A stretch of 6,639 bases of DNA from Methanobacteriota archaeon (GTDB taxonomy: Archaea > Thermoplasmatota > Thermoplasmata > RBG-16-68-12), in assembly GCA_005878515.1 (NCBI GenBank), contig VBLZ01000165.1, positions 1 to 6,639 on the forward strand. The letters run 5' to 3'. Under the pieces are notes generated by a model. That model saw only the letters and a list, made by a program, of their open reading frames with translations, made no database searches and had not been told where the DNA came from. Positions 1-5,322 of this stretch are shown here, piece by piece. Position 1 is the first letter of the stretch; every line of letters begins with the position of its first letter. A program made the translations under genes and the position numbers.

Positions 1-614
1 GGCTCGGGATCTCGACCCGGGAAGTGTCCGTCCGCCTGCGCGTTGATGGCGATCACGTCGCATCCCATCTGCCGTAGGAGGAACGGCGTGATCGTCGCCG
101 TCGCACCGCACGCGCAGTCGACGACGACGCGAAGCTTCGCCGTCCCCACCTCGTTCAGGATCGACTCGACATGCTGCTCGACCAGATCCGGACGAGACAT
201 GACCGAACCGACGTGGTCCCAGGAGGGCATCGGAAAATTGCCTCGGTCAAGCGTCTCTTCGATCTCGCGCTGTTGGTCTTCATCGAAGGCCATCCCGTCC
301 GGATTCCACAGCTTGATTCCATTGTATGGGGCGGGGTTGTGGGATGCCGTGACGACCGCGCCGCATGCGAATTCACGGGCTCCTCGGGCCAAGGTCGGCG
401 TCGAGACGAGACCCGCTTCGACCGCGGGCGCACCCGACGAAAGGAGTCCCGCGGTGAGCGCCTCGACGAGCATCGGCCCGGTGACGCGCGGATCGTGTCC
501 GACAATCGTGCCACCGTAGGCTTCTCCGAGGATCATCCCGACATGGAGCGCGAGGTCGGGGGTCACGTCGACGTTCCCCAGTCCCCGGATCCCGGATGAA
601 CCGAACCGCGGCAC
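1..614 (-). CDS. Phosphoglucosamine mutase / phosphomannomutase, N-terminal part (gene runs off the left edge)
   Basis: The 204 visible codons encode the start of an alpha-D-phosphohexomutase, which moves phosphate between C6 and C1 of a hexose phosphate through a phosphoserine. In archaea such enzymes supply glucosamine-1-P or mannose-1-P for sugar nucleotides. Seen here: the N-terminal FGSSGIRG (residues 4-11), the phosphoserine loop TASHNP with Ser91, NGIKLWNPDG just after it, and DGHFPGRDPEP at the window edge. The metal-binding DGDGDR loop and the C-terminal half would lie outside. The GTG at 614-612 is chosen because it puts FGSSGIRG close to the N terminus, as is usual in the family; TTG at 617 is the only other nearby start in frame. 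No Shine-Dalgarno sequence precedes either. A good one further upstream belongs to an ATG in another frame. Glucosamine versus mannose/glucose specificity cannot be told from this half. Confidence 0.93.
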   Translation of the reverse strand, partial: MPRFGSSGIRGLGNVDVTPDLALHVGMILGEAYGGTIVGHDPRVTGPMLVEALTAGLLSSGAPAVEAGLVSTPTLARGAREFACGAVVTASHNPAPYNGIKLWNPDGMAFDEDQQREIEETLDRGNFPMPSWDHVGSVMSRPDLVEQHVESILNEVGTAKLRVVVDCACGATATITPFLLRQMGCDVIAINAQADGHFPGRDPE

Positions 615-637
615 CAATCGACATACGACGGATGCAT
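563..637 (-). other. Possible 24-codon upstream ORF overlapping the mutase start
   Basis: An ATG at 637-635 lies 8 bases after AGGAG (650-646), the best ribosome binding site in this leader. It opens a 24-codon frame ending in TGA at 565-563. This frame is not that of the mutase, whose GTG start at 614 lies inside it. It could be a regulatory upstream ORF, a chance match, or a sign that a base was lost or gained near the mutase start. The peptide has no recognisable feature. Confidence 0.3.
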
Positions 638-645
638 TAGAAACT

Positions 646-650
646 CTCCT
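646..650 (-). promoter_or_regulatory. Shine-Dalgarno AGGAG upstream of the mutase
   Basis: AGGAG is read on the minus strand. It sits 8 bases before the out-of-frame ATG at 637 and 31 bases before the mutase GTG, so it is well placed for the former and too far for the latter. Confidence 0.4.
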
Positions 651-680
651 GGCGTGACCGGGCGCCTCCCTGAAACAACC

Positions 681-688
681 ATTATATA
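681..688. promoter_or_regulatory. Shared TATA element between divergent genes
   Basis: ATTATATA sits in a GC-rich spacer and also reads as TATATAAT on the other strand. With the usual archaeal spacing of about 26 bases from TATA centre to transcription start, rightward transcripts would begin near 711 and leftward ones near 659. Both starts lie upstream of the respective ribosome binding sites. The position also argues against the ATG at 700 as start of the rightward gene. No clear BRE was identified on either side. Confidence 0.55.
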
Positions 689-730
689 GCGACGCCCGGA
701 TGCAAACGCGCGCGAGTTGGACCTCGTCGC

Positions 731-736
731 GGAGGG
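731..736 (+). promoter_or_regulatory. Ribosome binding site deciding the start of the 74-aa gene
   Basis: GGAGGG lies 5 bases before the ATG at 742 and selects it over the in-frame ATG at 700. Confidence 0.55.
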
Positions 737-741
737 ATCGG

Positions 742-966
742 ATGGTCATGGAACCCGTGAGCGTCGAGGAGGCCATCGAGAAGGCAAAGAAGAAAGGATT
801 GAGGCCCGGCCGAGTCAAAGGAACCGATGGGATTCAATTCACGAAAGGTCGGAACAACCGGATCGAAGTCATCACGTGGGATGAATTCCGGTCCACGCTC
901 GCGGACCGAGAACTCGAGGTGTTCGACTCGAACGGCTTCATGAAAATCATGAAGCGGCACCGGTGA
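742..966 (+). CDS. Small basic protein of unknown function (74 aa)
   Basis: I do not recognise this family. The product is short and charged. It begins with a probable helix (EEAIEKAKKKG, residues 9-19), then a stretch that looks like alternating strands and turns (residues 22-45, including GTDGIQFTKG and RIEVITW), and ends in a basic tail (MKIMKRHR). No cysteines, signal peptide or membrane segment are present, so a cytosolic protein is likely. The ATG at 742 is preferred because GGAGGG lies at 731-736; the next ATG at 748 is also possible. The in-frame ATG at 700 would lie upstream of the predicted transcription start. The gene is divergent from the mutase and its stop is 23 bases from the end of the converging zinc-ribbon gene. 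Confidence 0.7.
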   Translation: MVMEPVSVEEAIEKAKKKGLRPGRVKGTDGIQFTKGRNNRIEVITWDEFRSTLADRELEVFDSNGFMKIMKRHR

Positions 967-989
967 GCTTCGATCGCCATCACGTCCGC

Positions 990-1481
990 TCAGTTTCGAG
1001 CTCGTCCGCAATAGGGGCACACTTTCCAGTCCGGGAGAAGCGCAGCACCACAGCCCTTGCACTTCGCCGGCATCGCGGATGTCGGCCTGTCCGTCGCCGC
1101 TCCGGAGGGCACGGAGAGGACTTGCCAGAAGGCGACGATCAGGTTCTGAGCGTCCGTCTCGTATTCCGCATAAGACACCGCACCACCCAGCACCGCAACA
1201 GGAAGGAGGAACACCGCGGTCACGGCACCGGCGATGAGGCCTTCATCCGTGATCTGCGCGCTGAACGTCAGGTCGACGTTGGATCCGCCCGGGACGTCGT
1301 CCACGATCAAGTCGAATTCGTGGCGCAATCCGATCCGCGCGTAATGGGAAGACCCGTGGAAGCGGTATGGCCCCGTCTTCGCGAGGTGGAATCCCTGGCG
1401 GCCCCACCAATCCCAGGCTCTCGCCCATGCGTCATCGCGGCGCAACCCGGGGAAGAATCGCGCTTCGCGTTTTTCGAGCAT
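990..1481 (-). CDS. Membrane-anchored protein with C-terminal zinc ribbon, unknown function
   Basis: The 163-residue product has three visible parts. Residues 1-78 form a soluble region rich in Trp, Arg and aromatic residues near the N terminus, followed by strand-like sequence. Residues 81-104 form one hydrophobic segment of Leu, Ala, Val and Gly, a likely membrane helix. Residues 141-158 carry two Cys-x2-Cys pairs (C141, C144, C155, C158), a classical four-cysteine zinc ribbon of the kind found at the ends of many archaeal membrane proteins. The ribbon is probably cytosolic; orientation and function are not known. The ATG at 1481 is the only start after the in-frame TAA at 1511-1509, and GAGGA (1490-1486) sits just upstream. 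The gene is divergent from the tRNA and converges on the 74-aa gene. Confidence 0.8.
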   Translation of the reverse strand: MLEKREARFFPGLRRDDAWARAWDWWGRQGFHLAKTGPYRFHGSSHYARIGLRHEFDLIVDDVPGGSNVDLTFSAQITDEGLIAGAVTAVFLLPVAVLGGAVSYAEYETDAQNLIVAFWQVLSVPSGAATDRPTSAMPAKCKGCGAALLPDWKVCPYCGRARN

Positions 1482-1542
1482 GCCGTCCTCGGGATGGGCG
1501 GGAACCGCTTAGACCTGCGCTCCTCCCGGTGTCCACCGCAAG

Positions 1543-1549
1543 ATTATTA
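1543..1549. promoter_or_regulatory. TATA-like element between zinc-ribbon gene and tRNA-Leu
   Basis: ATTATTA (TAATAAT on the other strand) is the only AT-rich stretch in this spacer. Archaeal spacing predicts a rightward start near 1572, giving a short 5' leader on the tRNA precursor, and a leftward start near 1520, upstream of the zinc-ribbon gene's binding site. It departs from the best TATA consensus, so this is an inference from position and composition. Confidence 0.4.
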
Positions 1550-1580
1550 CGAGCCCACCAAATCGCCTCCCGCTGCGTGT

Positions 1581-1665
1581 GCGTGGGTGGCCCAGCTTGG
1601 TCAAAGGCGCAGGGCTCAGAATCCTGTCCCGTAGGGGTTCGCAGGTTCAAATCCTGCCCCACGCA
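1581..1665 (+). tRNA. tRNA-Leu, anticodon CAG
   Basis: This 85-base class II tRNA folds cleanly by eye. The acceptor stem is GCGTGGG (1581-1587) with CCCACGC (1658-1664), and A1665 is the discriminator. The D stem is GCC (1590-1592) with GGC (1606-1608). The anticodon stem is CAGGG (1610-1614) with TCCTG (1622-1626), including one G-U pair, and the loop CTCAGAA places CAG at 1617-1619, reading codon CUG. The long variable arm has CCC-GTA-GGG (1628-1636). The T stem is GCAGG/CCTGC around TTCAAAT (1646-1652). There is no intron and no encoded CCA; both the A discriminator and the long variable arm fit Leu. Confidence 0.96.
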
Positions 1666-1766
1666 TCGTGCCGAGACGAAGCGCCGCCGCCGTTCGATGT
1701 CCAACCTCGTCCGAGACCTCGACCGGGGCAGCGGGTCGTGCGATGGCAATTCGCGGGGCCGTGACA

Positions 1767-2254
1767 ATGACCTCAACTCTGGAATGGAGTCTGTTGGTGG
1801 CGGCCACCCTCTTGAACGGGATTCTTGCGGGGGGAGTCCCATCAAGTCCGTGGTGGAACTTCCCGCTCGCCGAGGAATCGGTCTCGCCGCCATGGCGGCG
1901 TATCATCGCGCCGCCGACCTCCGAACCGGCTTTTTGATTCATCCGGCCCTGGGCCTGGGGGCACCCGCCCTCACGATCGCACTCGGAATCACTTTTGTTG
2001 TCGATCGGACGTCACCGGCGACATCCGCTTCGTTTGCCTACGTCGCCGCAGCGCTCTCAGCGGCCCACGTCCTCGCGACGACTCGCGCGGCCCCGAACTT
2101 GCTTCGGCTCCGCTCCGGAATTTCCGAAGAGGCGATCCTCGCAGACATCTACGGTGGGTTCACGCGATGGCAGACGGTACGGGCGCTCCTTCAAATCGCG
2201 GCGTTCGTAGCCGTCGTCTTGTCCTTGGCCTCTCTCCAGCCCGTCGGACCATGA
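1767..2254 (+). CDS. Four-helix membrane protein, unknown function, frame broken at a G6 run
   Basis: Reading from ATG 1767 gives MTSTLEWSLLVAATLLNGIL and then LAGG. At the run of six G (1829-1834) the conserved-looking frame moves by -1 and continues as SPIKSVVELPAR to the TGA at 2252-2254. Joined, the product has 162 residues with likely membrane helices near 6-22, 53-79, 86-106 and 136-156. The pattern (helix, LAGG, a polar ELPARRGIG stretch, then AAYHRAADL before helix 2) resembles small four-helix membrane proteins seen in bacteria and archaea; I cannot name the family with confidence. Without a shift the first frame stops at 1937 after 56 codons. ATG 1743 and GTG 1761 are alternative starts; none has a clear Shine-Dalgarno sequence. 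The cause may be a base error, a real mutation, or programmed slippage. Confidence 0.65.
1829..1835 (+). other. Slippery heptamer G GGG GGA at the frameshift point
   Basis: In the upstream frame the codons are GGG (1830-1832) and GGA (1833-1835), preceded by G1829. This fits the X XXY YYZ form of a -1 slip site. A simultaneous -1 slip reads GGG GGG and then AGT CCC, which enters the downstream membrane-protein frame. The same run is also a common place for sequencing errors and transcriptional slippage. Confidence 0.4.
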
Positions 2255-2382
2255 GAAAGGGTCGCGGATGGCCTCCCAAAATCGACGGACAGAAATGGAC
2301 GTTCGACAGGAACTGGCAGGGGGGTATCCGAGGGCCGGTTGTGGCTTCCGACAGACCTCTTTGTACCGTTTTGGTTATGAAT

Positions 2383-2389
2383 CATATAA
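2383..2389 (+). promoter_or_regulatory. Possible upstream TATA element
   Basis: CATATAA lies in GTTATGAATCATATAAG and would place a transcription start near 2412. It may be a second, more distant promoter for the aminotransferase. It is weaker supported than the element at 2470 because a long leader would result. Confidence 0.25.
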
Positions 2390-2429
2390 GGATTGGCCAC
2401 GTCCTTCGATAGGCCGCGTCACACGGTGA

Positions 2430-2448
2430 GTATAGGTTATAGCTATAC
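2430..2448. repeat. Inverted repeat upstream of the TATA box, possible operator
   Basis: GTATAG (2430-2435) and CTATAC (2443-2448) are inverted copies spaced by 7 bases. Inside them lies the perfect 10-base palindrome TATAGCTATA (2438-2447). The element ends about 20 bases before the TATA box at 2470, a position where archaeal activators or repressors often bind. The binding protein is unknown, and AT-rich DNA makes chance palindromes more likely. Confidence 0.4.
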
Positions 2449-2469
2449 TTTCATAATCTCTCACGTATG

Positions 2470-2477
2470 ATATAAAA
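2470..2477 (+). promoter_or_regulatory. TATA box of the aminotransferase gene
   Basis: ATATAAAA is a close match to the archaeal TATA box and sits at the end of a 100-base AT-rich tract. The predicted transcription start is near 2500. That lies downstream of the ATG at 2488, which therefore is unlikely to be the start codon of the main transcript. Confidence 0.6.
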
Positions 2478-2478
2478 A

Positions 2479-2493
2479 GCGCAAACTATGCGC
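2479..2493. repeat. GCGCA/TGCGC inverted repeat between TATA box and transcription start
   Basis: GCGCA (2479-2483) and TGCGC (2489-2493) are perfect inverted arms of 5 bases around AACTA. It lies directly after the TATA box, where a bound repressor would block the polymerase. The arms are short, so chance cannot be excluded. Confidence 0.35.
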
Positions 2494-2541
2494 GAAAGCT
2501 ATTCATATTTCCAGACACCTTTTAGGAATGCCCAGGTGAAC

Positions 2542-2576
2542 CGGGATTCTCAGGTCTTCGGCGACCTCGAATCCCG
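2542..2576 (+). promoter_or_regulatory. Long stem-loop in the aminotransferase leader
   Basis: CGGGATTC (2542-2549) pairs with GAATCCCG (2569-2576) over 8 bases. After a small internal loop (TC opposite C), AGGTC (2552-2556) pairs with GACCT (2563-2567), leaving a TTCGGC loop. Thirteen perfect pairs in 35 bases is far more than expected by chance at one place. It lies within the predicted 5' leader and upstream of the ribosome binding site. I do not recognise a known riboswitch class in it. Confidence 0.55.
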
Positions 2577-2579
2577 TGT

Positions 2580-2605
2580 GTCGGCGGCCGCGCCGACCTT
2601 GTTTT
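2580..2605 (+). terminator. Terminator-like hairpin in the leader (possible attenuator)
   Basis: GTCGGCG (2580-2586) and CGCCGAC (2591-2597) form a perfect 7-base GC-rich stem with a four-base GCCG loop. CTTGTTTT follows at once (2598-2605). This looks like an intrinsic terminator placed between the predicted transcription start and the start codon. The T tract is short and interrupted. Archaeal termination relies mainly on T tracts rather than on hairpins, so function is an inference. Confidence 0.4.
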
Positions 2606-2610
2606 CACTT

Positions 2611-2618
2611 GGAGGTGA
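2611..2618 (+). promoter_or_regulatory. Strong ribosome binding site deciding the TTG start
   Basis: GGAGGTGA is a full eight-base match to the 3' end of 16S rRNA and stands 4 bases before TTG 2623. It is the strongest such site in the window and is the main reason for placing the start there. Confidence 0.75.
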
Positions 2619-2622
2619 TCCG

Positions 2623-4098
2623 TTGCCGTCCCAGAAGTTCAGCCGCAAGTATCTGACGCGACACAAGAAGAGCGGGCAGCTCTGGCGCCGCGCCGTTCGG
2701 ATCACGCCTGGCGGGGTCGAGAGCAACGTCCGGTACTTCAAGCCGCATCCGTTCCTCGCCGACTACGGCGACGGCGGCTACATCTACGACGTCGACGGCA
2801 ACAAGATCCTCGATCTCATGATGGGCTTCGGCGCCTTGCTGCTGGGCCACAACAACCGGGACATCGCCCTCGAGGTGATCAAGCAGCTCGAGTCCGGATC
2901 GATGCTCGGGGTGACGAGCGAGCTCTACATCGACTACATCCAGGCGGTTCGGAAGGCCGTGCCGTCGATGAAGAAAGTGCGGCTGTGCAACAGCGGCACT
3001 GAGGCGACGATGCACGCGCTTCGAACCGCGCGGGCGTACACGGGCCGCGACAAGATCGCCAAAGCCGAAGGGGCCTACCACGGAGCCCACGACTACGTAC
3101 TGCAGAGCCTCGACATGGACAGCCGCACCGCGAGCCGAATGAACGGCTACCGCGCCATCCCGTACGGCCGGGGGATCCCGAAGGCCGTCTCCGACCTGGT
3201 CGTGATCTTCCCATACAACGACATCGAGGCCACCGCCGCAATCCTCGAAGAAAACGAGGACGAGGTCGGCGCGCTGATCATCGAGCCTGTGCTCTGCGGC
3301 CCCGGCGTCATTGCACCGAAGGCCAACTACCTCAGGCGCCTGCGACAGCTCACGCGGAAGAAGGGCATCGTCCTGATCTTCGACGAGGTCCTCACCGGCT
3401 TCCGCCTTGCCTACGGGGGCGCACAGGAGTACTACGACATCCGTCCGGACATGACCACGTTCGGCAAGATCGCGGGCGGCGGGTTCCAGCTGGCGGGTTT
3501 CGGGGGCGAGGCCCAGATCATGAACGTCCTCGAGCCGGGCCGCGGCTGGAAGTACGCCACGTTCCACGCGGGGACCTACAACGGCCATCCGATCAGCGTC
3601 GCCGCGGGCCTCAAGGGGCTCGAGATCCTCGGAGAGCATCCGGAATATTACAATCACATCAACGGCCTCGGTCGGCAACTCTACAGTGGGCTGCAGGACC
3701 TCGCGGACGACCGTCGCATCCCGGCCTGGGTCGAATACGTCGGGTCCATCGGGAACGTCTACTTCACGACGAAAGACGAGATCCGAAACTTCCGGGACAC
3801 GCTGAGCGCGAACACGCGTCGGTGGTGGAACTGGTTCATCCACTGCCTCGGGAACAATGTCCTCTTCGGCATCCCGAACACCGGCGAGCGCGCGTTCATC
3901 TGCACGGAGCACACGGAAGAAGACATCGAATGGGCCCTCGAGGTCGCCGACAACGCGTTCGCGGCGATCGGAAAGGAAGCCCGGCGGCACAAGGAAAAGG
4001 CGCCGACGGTCCAGCTGCAGGCCGTCGGAGAGCAGGCGGCCGTGTACGGCGATGCTCCGACGCCACCGAGCGTGGAGAGGGCGTCCCGAACCGCCTGA
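2623..4098 (+). CDS. Class III PLP aminotransferase, glutamate-1-semialdehyde aminotransferase-like
   Basis: The 491-residue product is a fold-type I PLP enzyme. Visible from the TTG start: TPGGVESNVR (28-37), NSGTEATM (123-130) binding the cofactor phosphate, YHG (152-154) for ring stacking, DEVLTGFR with Asp254 facing the pyridine nitrogen, and GKIAGGG with Lys282 as the Schiff-base lysine. The arrangement follows glutamate-1-semialdehyde aminotransferase, which makes 5-aminolevulinate for tetrapyrroles. The product is longer than the usual 430 or so residues, partly through a polar, Pro/Ala-rich tail after about 455. FHAGTYNGHP replaces the AGT-x-SGNP segment of typical enzymes, and no haem genes are nearby, so another amino donor or substrate is quite possible. 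TTG is preferred over the in-frame ATG 2488 because of GGAGGTGA, the TATA position and third-position GC (27/45 codons before TTG, 40/45 after, by hand count). A TTG start and structured leader suggest controlled expression. Confidence 0.88.
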   Translation: MPSQKFSRKYLTRHKKSGQLWRRAVRITPGGVESNVRYFKPHPFLADYGDGGYIYDVDGNKILDLMMGFGALLLGHNNRDIALEVIKQLESGSMLGVTSELYIDYIQAVRKAVPSMKKVRLCNSGTEATMHALRTARAYTGRDKIAKAEGAYHGAHDYVLQSLDMDSRTASRMNGYRAIPYGRGIPKAVSDLVVIFPYNDIEATAAILEENEDEVGALIIEPVLCGPGVIAPKANYLRRLRQLTRKKGIVLIFDEVLTGFRLAYGGAQEYYDIRPDMTTFGKIAGGGFQLAGFGGEAQIMNVLEPGRGWKYATFHAGTYNGHPISVAAGLKGLEILGEHPEYYNHINGLGRQLYSGLQDLADDRRIPAWVEYVGSIGNVYFTTKDEIRNFRDTLSANTRRWWNWFIHCLGNNVLFGIPNTGERAFICTEHTEEDIEWALEVADNAFAAIGKEARRHKEKAPTVQLQAVGEQAAVYGDAPTPPSVERASRTA

Positions 4099-4110
4099 GA
4101 ACGGATCGAA

Positions 4111-5292
4111 TCAGTTGAGGGCCCGGGTGCCCTCCGCGTACTCGGAAATCCGGATGCCTCGGCCCCGAGCTGAGAGCTCCTTGAAGTATGGCAACGGATC
4201 GAACGCCACCTCCGGCGGAATGACGCCCCTCCGCTTGACCAAGCCGTTCACCATCCATTGGGCCGCGATCGAAGGTGGCACGCCCGTGTCGACGACGCCC
4301 CCACCGACGTTCCACTTCTTGTGAGGCCACGTGACCGCCTCGTACCGCAAGGTCACCGGATGCCCGTCCTTCTCGCCGACCACGACGCATCGTTGGATAT
4401 CGACATCGAGTTCGGGCTCCTTCGGCTTGGGCAGGGCATCGATTACGTTTGAGGTCACGTCGTACGGATGGACCTTAGTCCCCTCGACGACAGTCTCTTC
4501 GCGGCTTGCGAGGCCGAGGCGGACGAGGGTCGCAACGGTCTCGCGGAACGCCTGCGGGAACGCCACGATGAAGTCCATTTCTTGCACCCCCTTCCCGATC
4601 GTCTTCGGCATCGTCGCGAGTTCAGAATGAATCGTGTAATATCCTTCGACGACTCCGACCGGAGGCATGAACTCGGAGCGCTCGAGCCCGGACAGCGCTG
4701 GCACGAACCGGATCTTCCCTTTGCGGAGAATCGGCGCATCGAGCGAGAACTCGTCGAAGATCGTGCGAATCGCGTACGGCGGAACGAACTTTCCCGGCTC
4801 TCCGCCGGCCACCACGGCGCCGCTGCTCCGAAGTTGCACCTTGGACACTTTGTCGAGCTTGCTCGCCCCGTGCACGCCCATGACGTTCATCGTGCCGGGC
4901 GTCGAGCCGATCCCGAGGACGCACGTGACGCCCGCGTCCCTCGCGCGCGTATCCAGTTTCAGTTGCCGGAGCGTCTGGTGATAGAGGCCTCCGAGATCGC
5001 AATAGTGAATCCCCGCCGCGATCGCCGCTTCCGTGATGGGGACGTTGAGATCGTACCAGGTGCTGTTGATCACGCAATCCCAGCGCTTCAGCTCGCGGAC
5101 GAGGGCGGCCTGATCGCGGGCGTCGACCGAGACCGCGGTCGCACGGTCATCCCGTTGCGAAGCCGCGACAGCCTTCGCCTTCGAGGCGTTCCGCCCGGCG
5201 ATGCCGACCCGCTCGACCCCGGGACTCGAGAGAAGATCCGGGACCGTCGACTGGGCCATCGCGCCGTATCCGCCCAGGATGAGGACCTTCAC
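4111..5292 (-). CDS. Saccharopine dehydrogenase-like NAD(P)-dependent oxidoreductase
   Basis: The 393-residue product starts with a Rossmann fold: MKVLILGGYGAMA (glycine-rich loop at 7-12), with GRN after the second strand as a possible NADP-phosphate contact. Residues 72-105 (WDCVINSTWYDLN to CDLGG) and GIGSTPGTMNVMG (127-139) are typical of the saccharopine dehydrogenase family, as is the later HSELATMP segment (222-229). Members form or cleave secondary amines between an amino acid and an oxo acid or semialdehyde, including saccharopine and carboxynorspermidine enzymes. The substrate here cannot be assigned. The start is GTG 5292, placed so that the Rossmann strand begins at residue 2; no good Shine-Dalgarno sequence is seen. 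It lies 30 bases downstream of the transporter on the same strand, so probably one transcript. It converges on the aminotransferase with 12 bases between stops. Confidence 0.88.
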   Translation of the reverse strand: MKVLILGGYGAMAQSTVPDLLSSPGVERVGIAGRNASKAKAVAASQRDDRATAVSVDARDQAALVRELKRWDCVINSTWYDLNVPITEAAIAAGIHYCDLGGLYHQTLRQLKLDTRARDAGVTCVLGIGSTPGTMNVMGVHGASKLDKVSKVQLRSSGAVVAGGEPGKFVPPYAIRTIFDEFSLDAPILRKGKIRFVPALSGLERSEFMPPVGVVEGYYTIHSELATMPKTIGKGVQEMDFIVAFPQAFRETVATLVRLGLASREETVVEGTKVHPYDVTSNVIDALPKPKEPELDVDIQRCVVVGEKDGHPVTLRYEAVTWPHKKWNVGGGVVDTGVPPSIAAQWMVNGLVKRRGVIPPEVAFDPLPYFKELSARGRGIRISEYAEGTRALN

Positions 5293-5322
5293 CGTGCGCC
5301 CGGGTCGCCGGAAGTCGGGTCC

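Larger units (their letters stand above)
2255..2622. other. Regulatory spacer upstream of the aminotransferase, no convincing gene
   Basis: The first 130 bases hold nothing I can support except a T-rich stretch (2357-2373) that might end the upstream transcript. A short ORF starts here but is not convincing. From 2371 the sequence turns strongly AT-rich, unlike any other part of the window, and contains two TATA-like elements and inverted repeats. From about 2500 it becomes a structured leader. These elements are listed separately. Confidence 0.6.

Noticed and set aside
700..741. Longer N terminus of the 74-aa protein from ATG 700
   Set aside because: It would begin before the transcription start predicted from the TATA element, and the ribosome binding site points to ATG 742.
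963..1634. Plus-strand frame across the zinc-ribbon gene and tRNA
   Set aside because: It runs antisense to a gene with a conserved ribbon and then through a tRNA, so it is not coding.
1432..1893. Minus-strand frame across the tRNA-Leu
   Set aside because: It is antisense to a tRNA and rich in Arg and Ser with no recognisable domain.
2191..2400. 69-codon minus-strand ORF in the spacer
   Set aside because: It overlaps the end of the membrane protein gene antisense, has no binding site, and begins in the promoter region.
2251..2412. 53-codon ORF whose ATG overlaps the TGA of the membrane protein (ATGA)
   Set aside because: The overlap suggests coupling, but the translation has no recognisable feature, the 3' half runs into the AT-rich promoter tract, and there is no ribosome binding site. 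Weak, not excluded.
2543..2580. Resemblance of the first leader stem-loop to a tRNA T arm or tRNA fragment
   Set aside because: There is a CGAATCCC-like string, but no acceptor, D or anticodon arms can be built around it.
2605..3990. Long open frame on the minus strand opposite the aminotransferase
   Set aside because: It is antisense to a clearly conserved gene. Its Val/Asp/Arg/Glu-rich translation has no motif, as expected in GC-rich DNA where stops are rare on the opposite strand.
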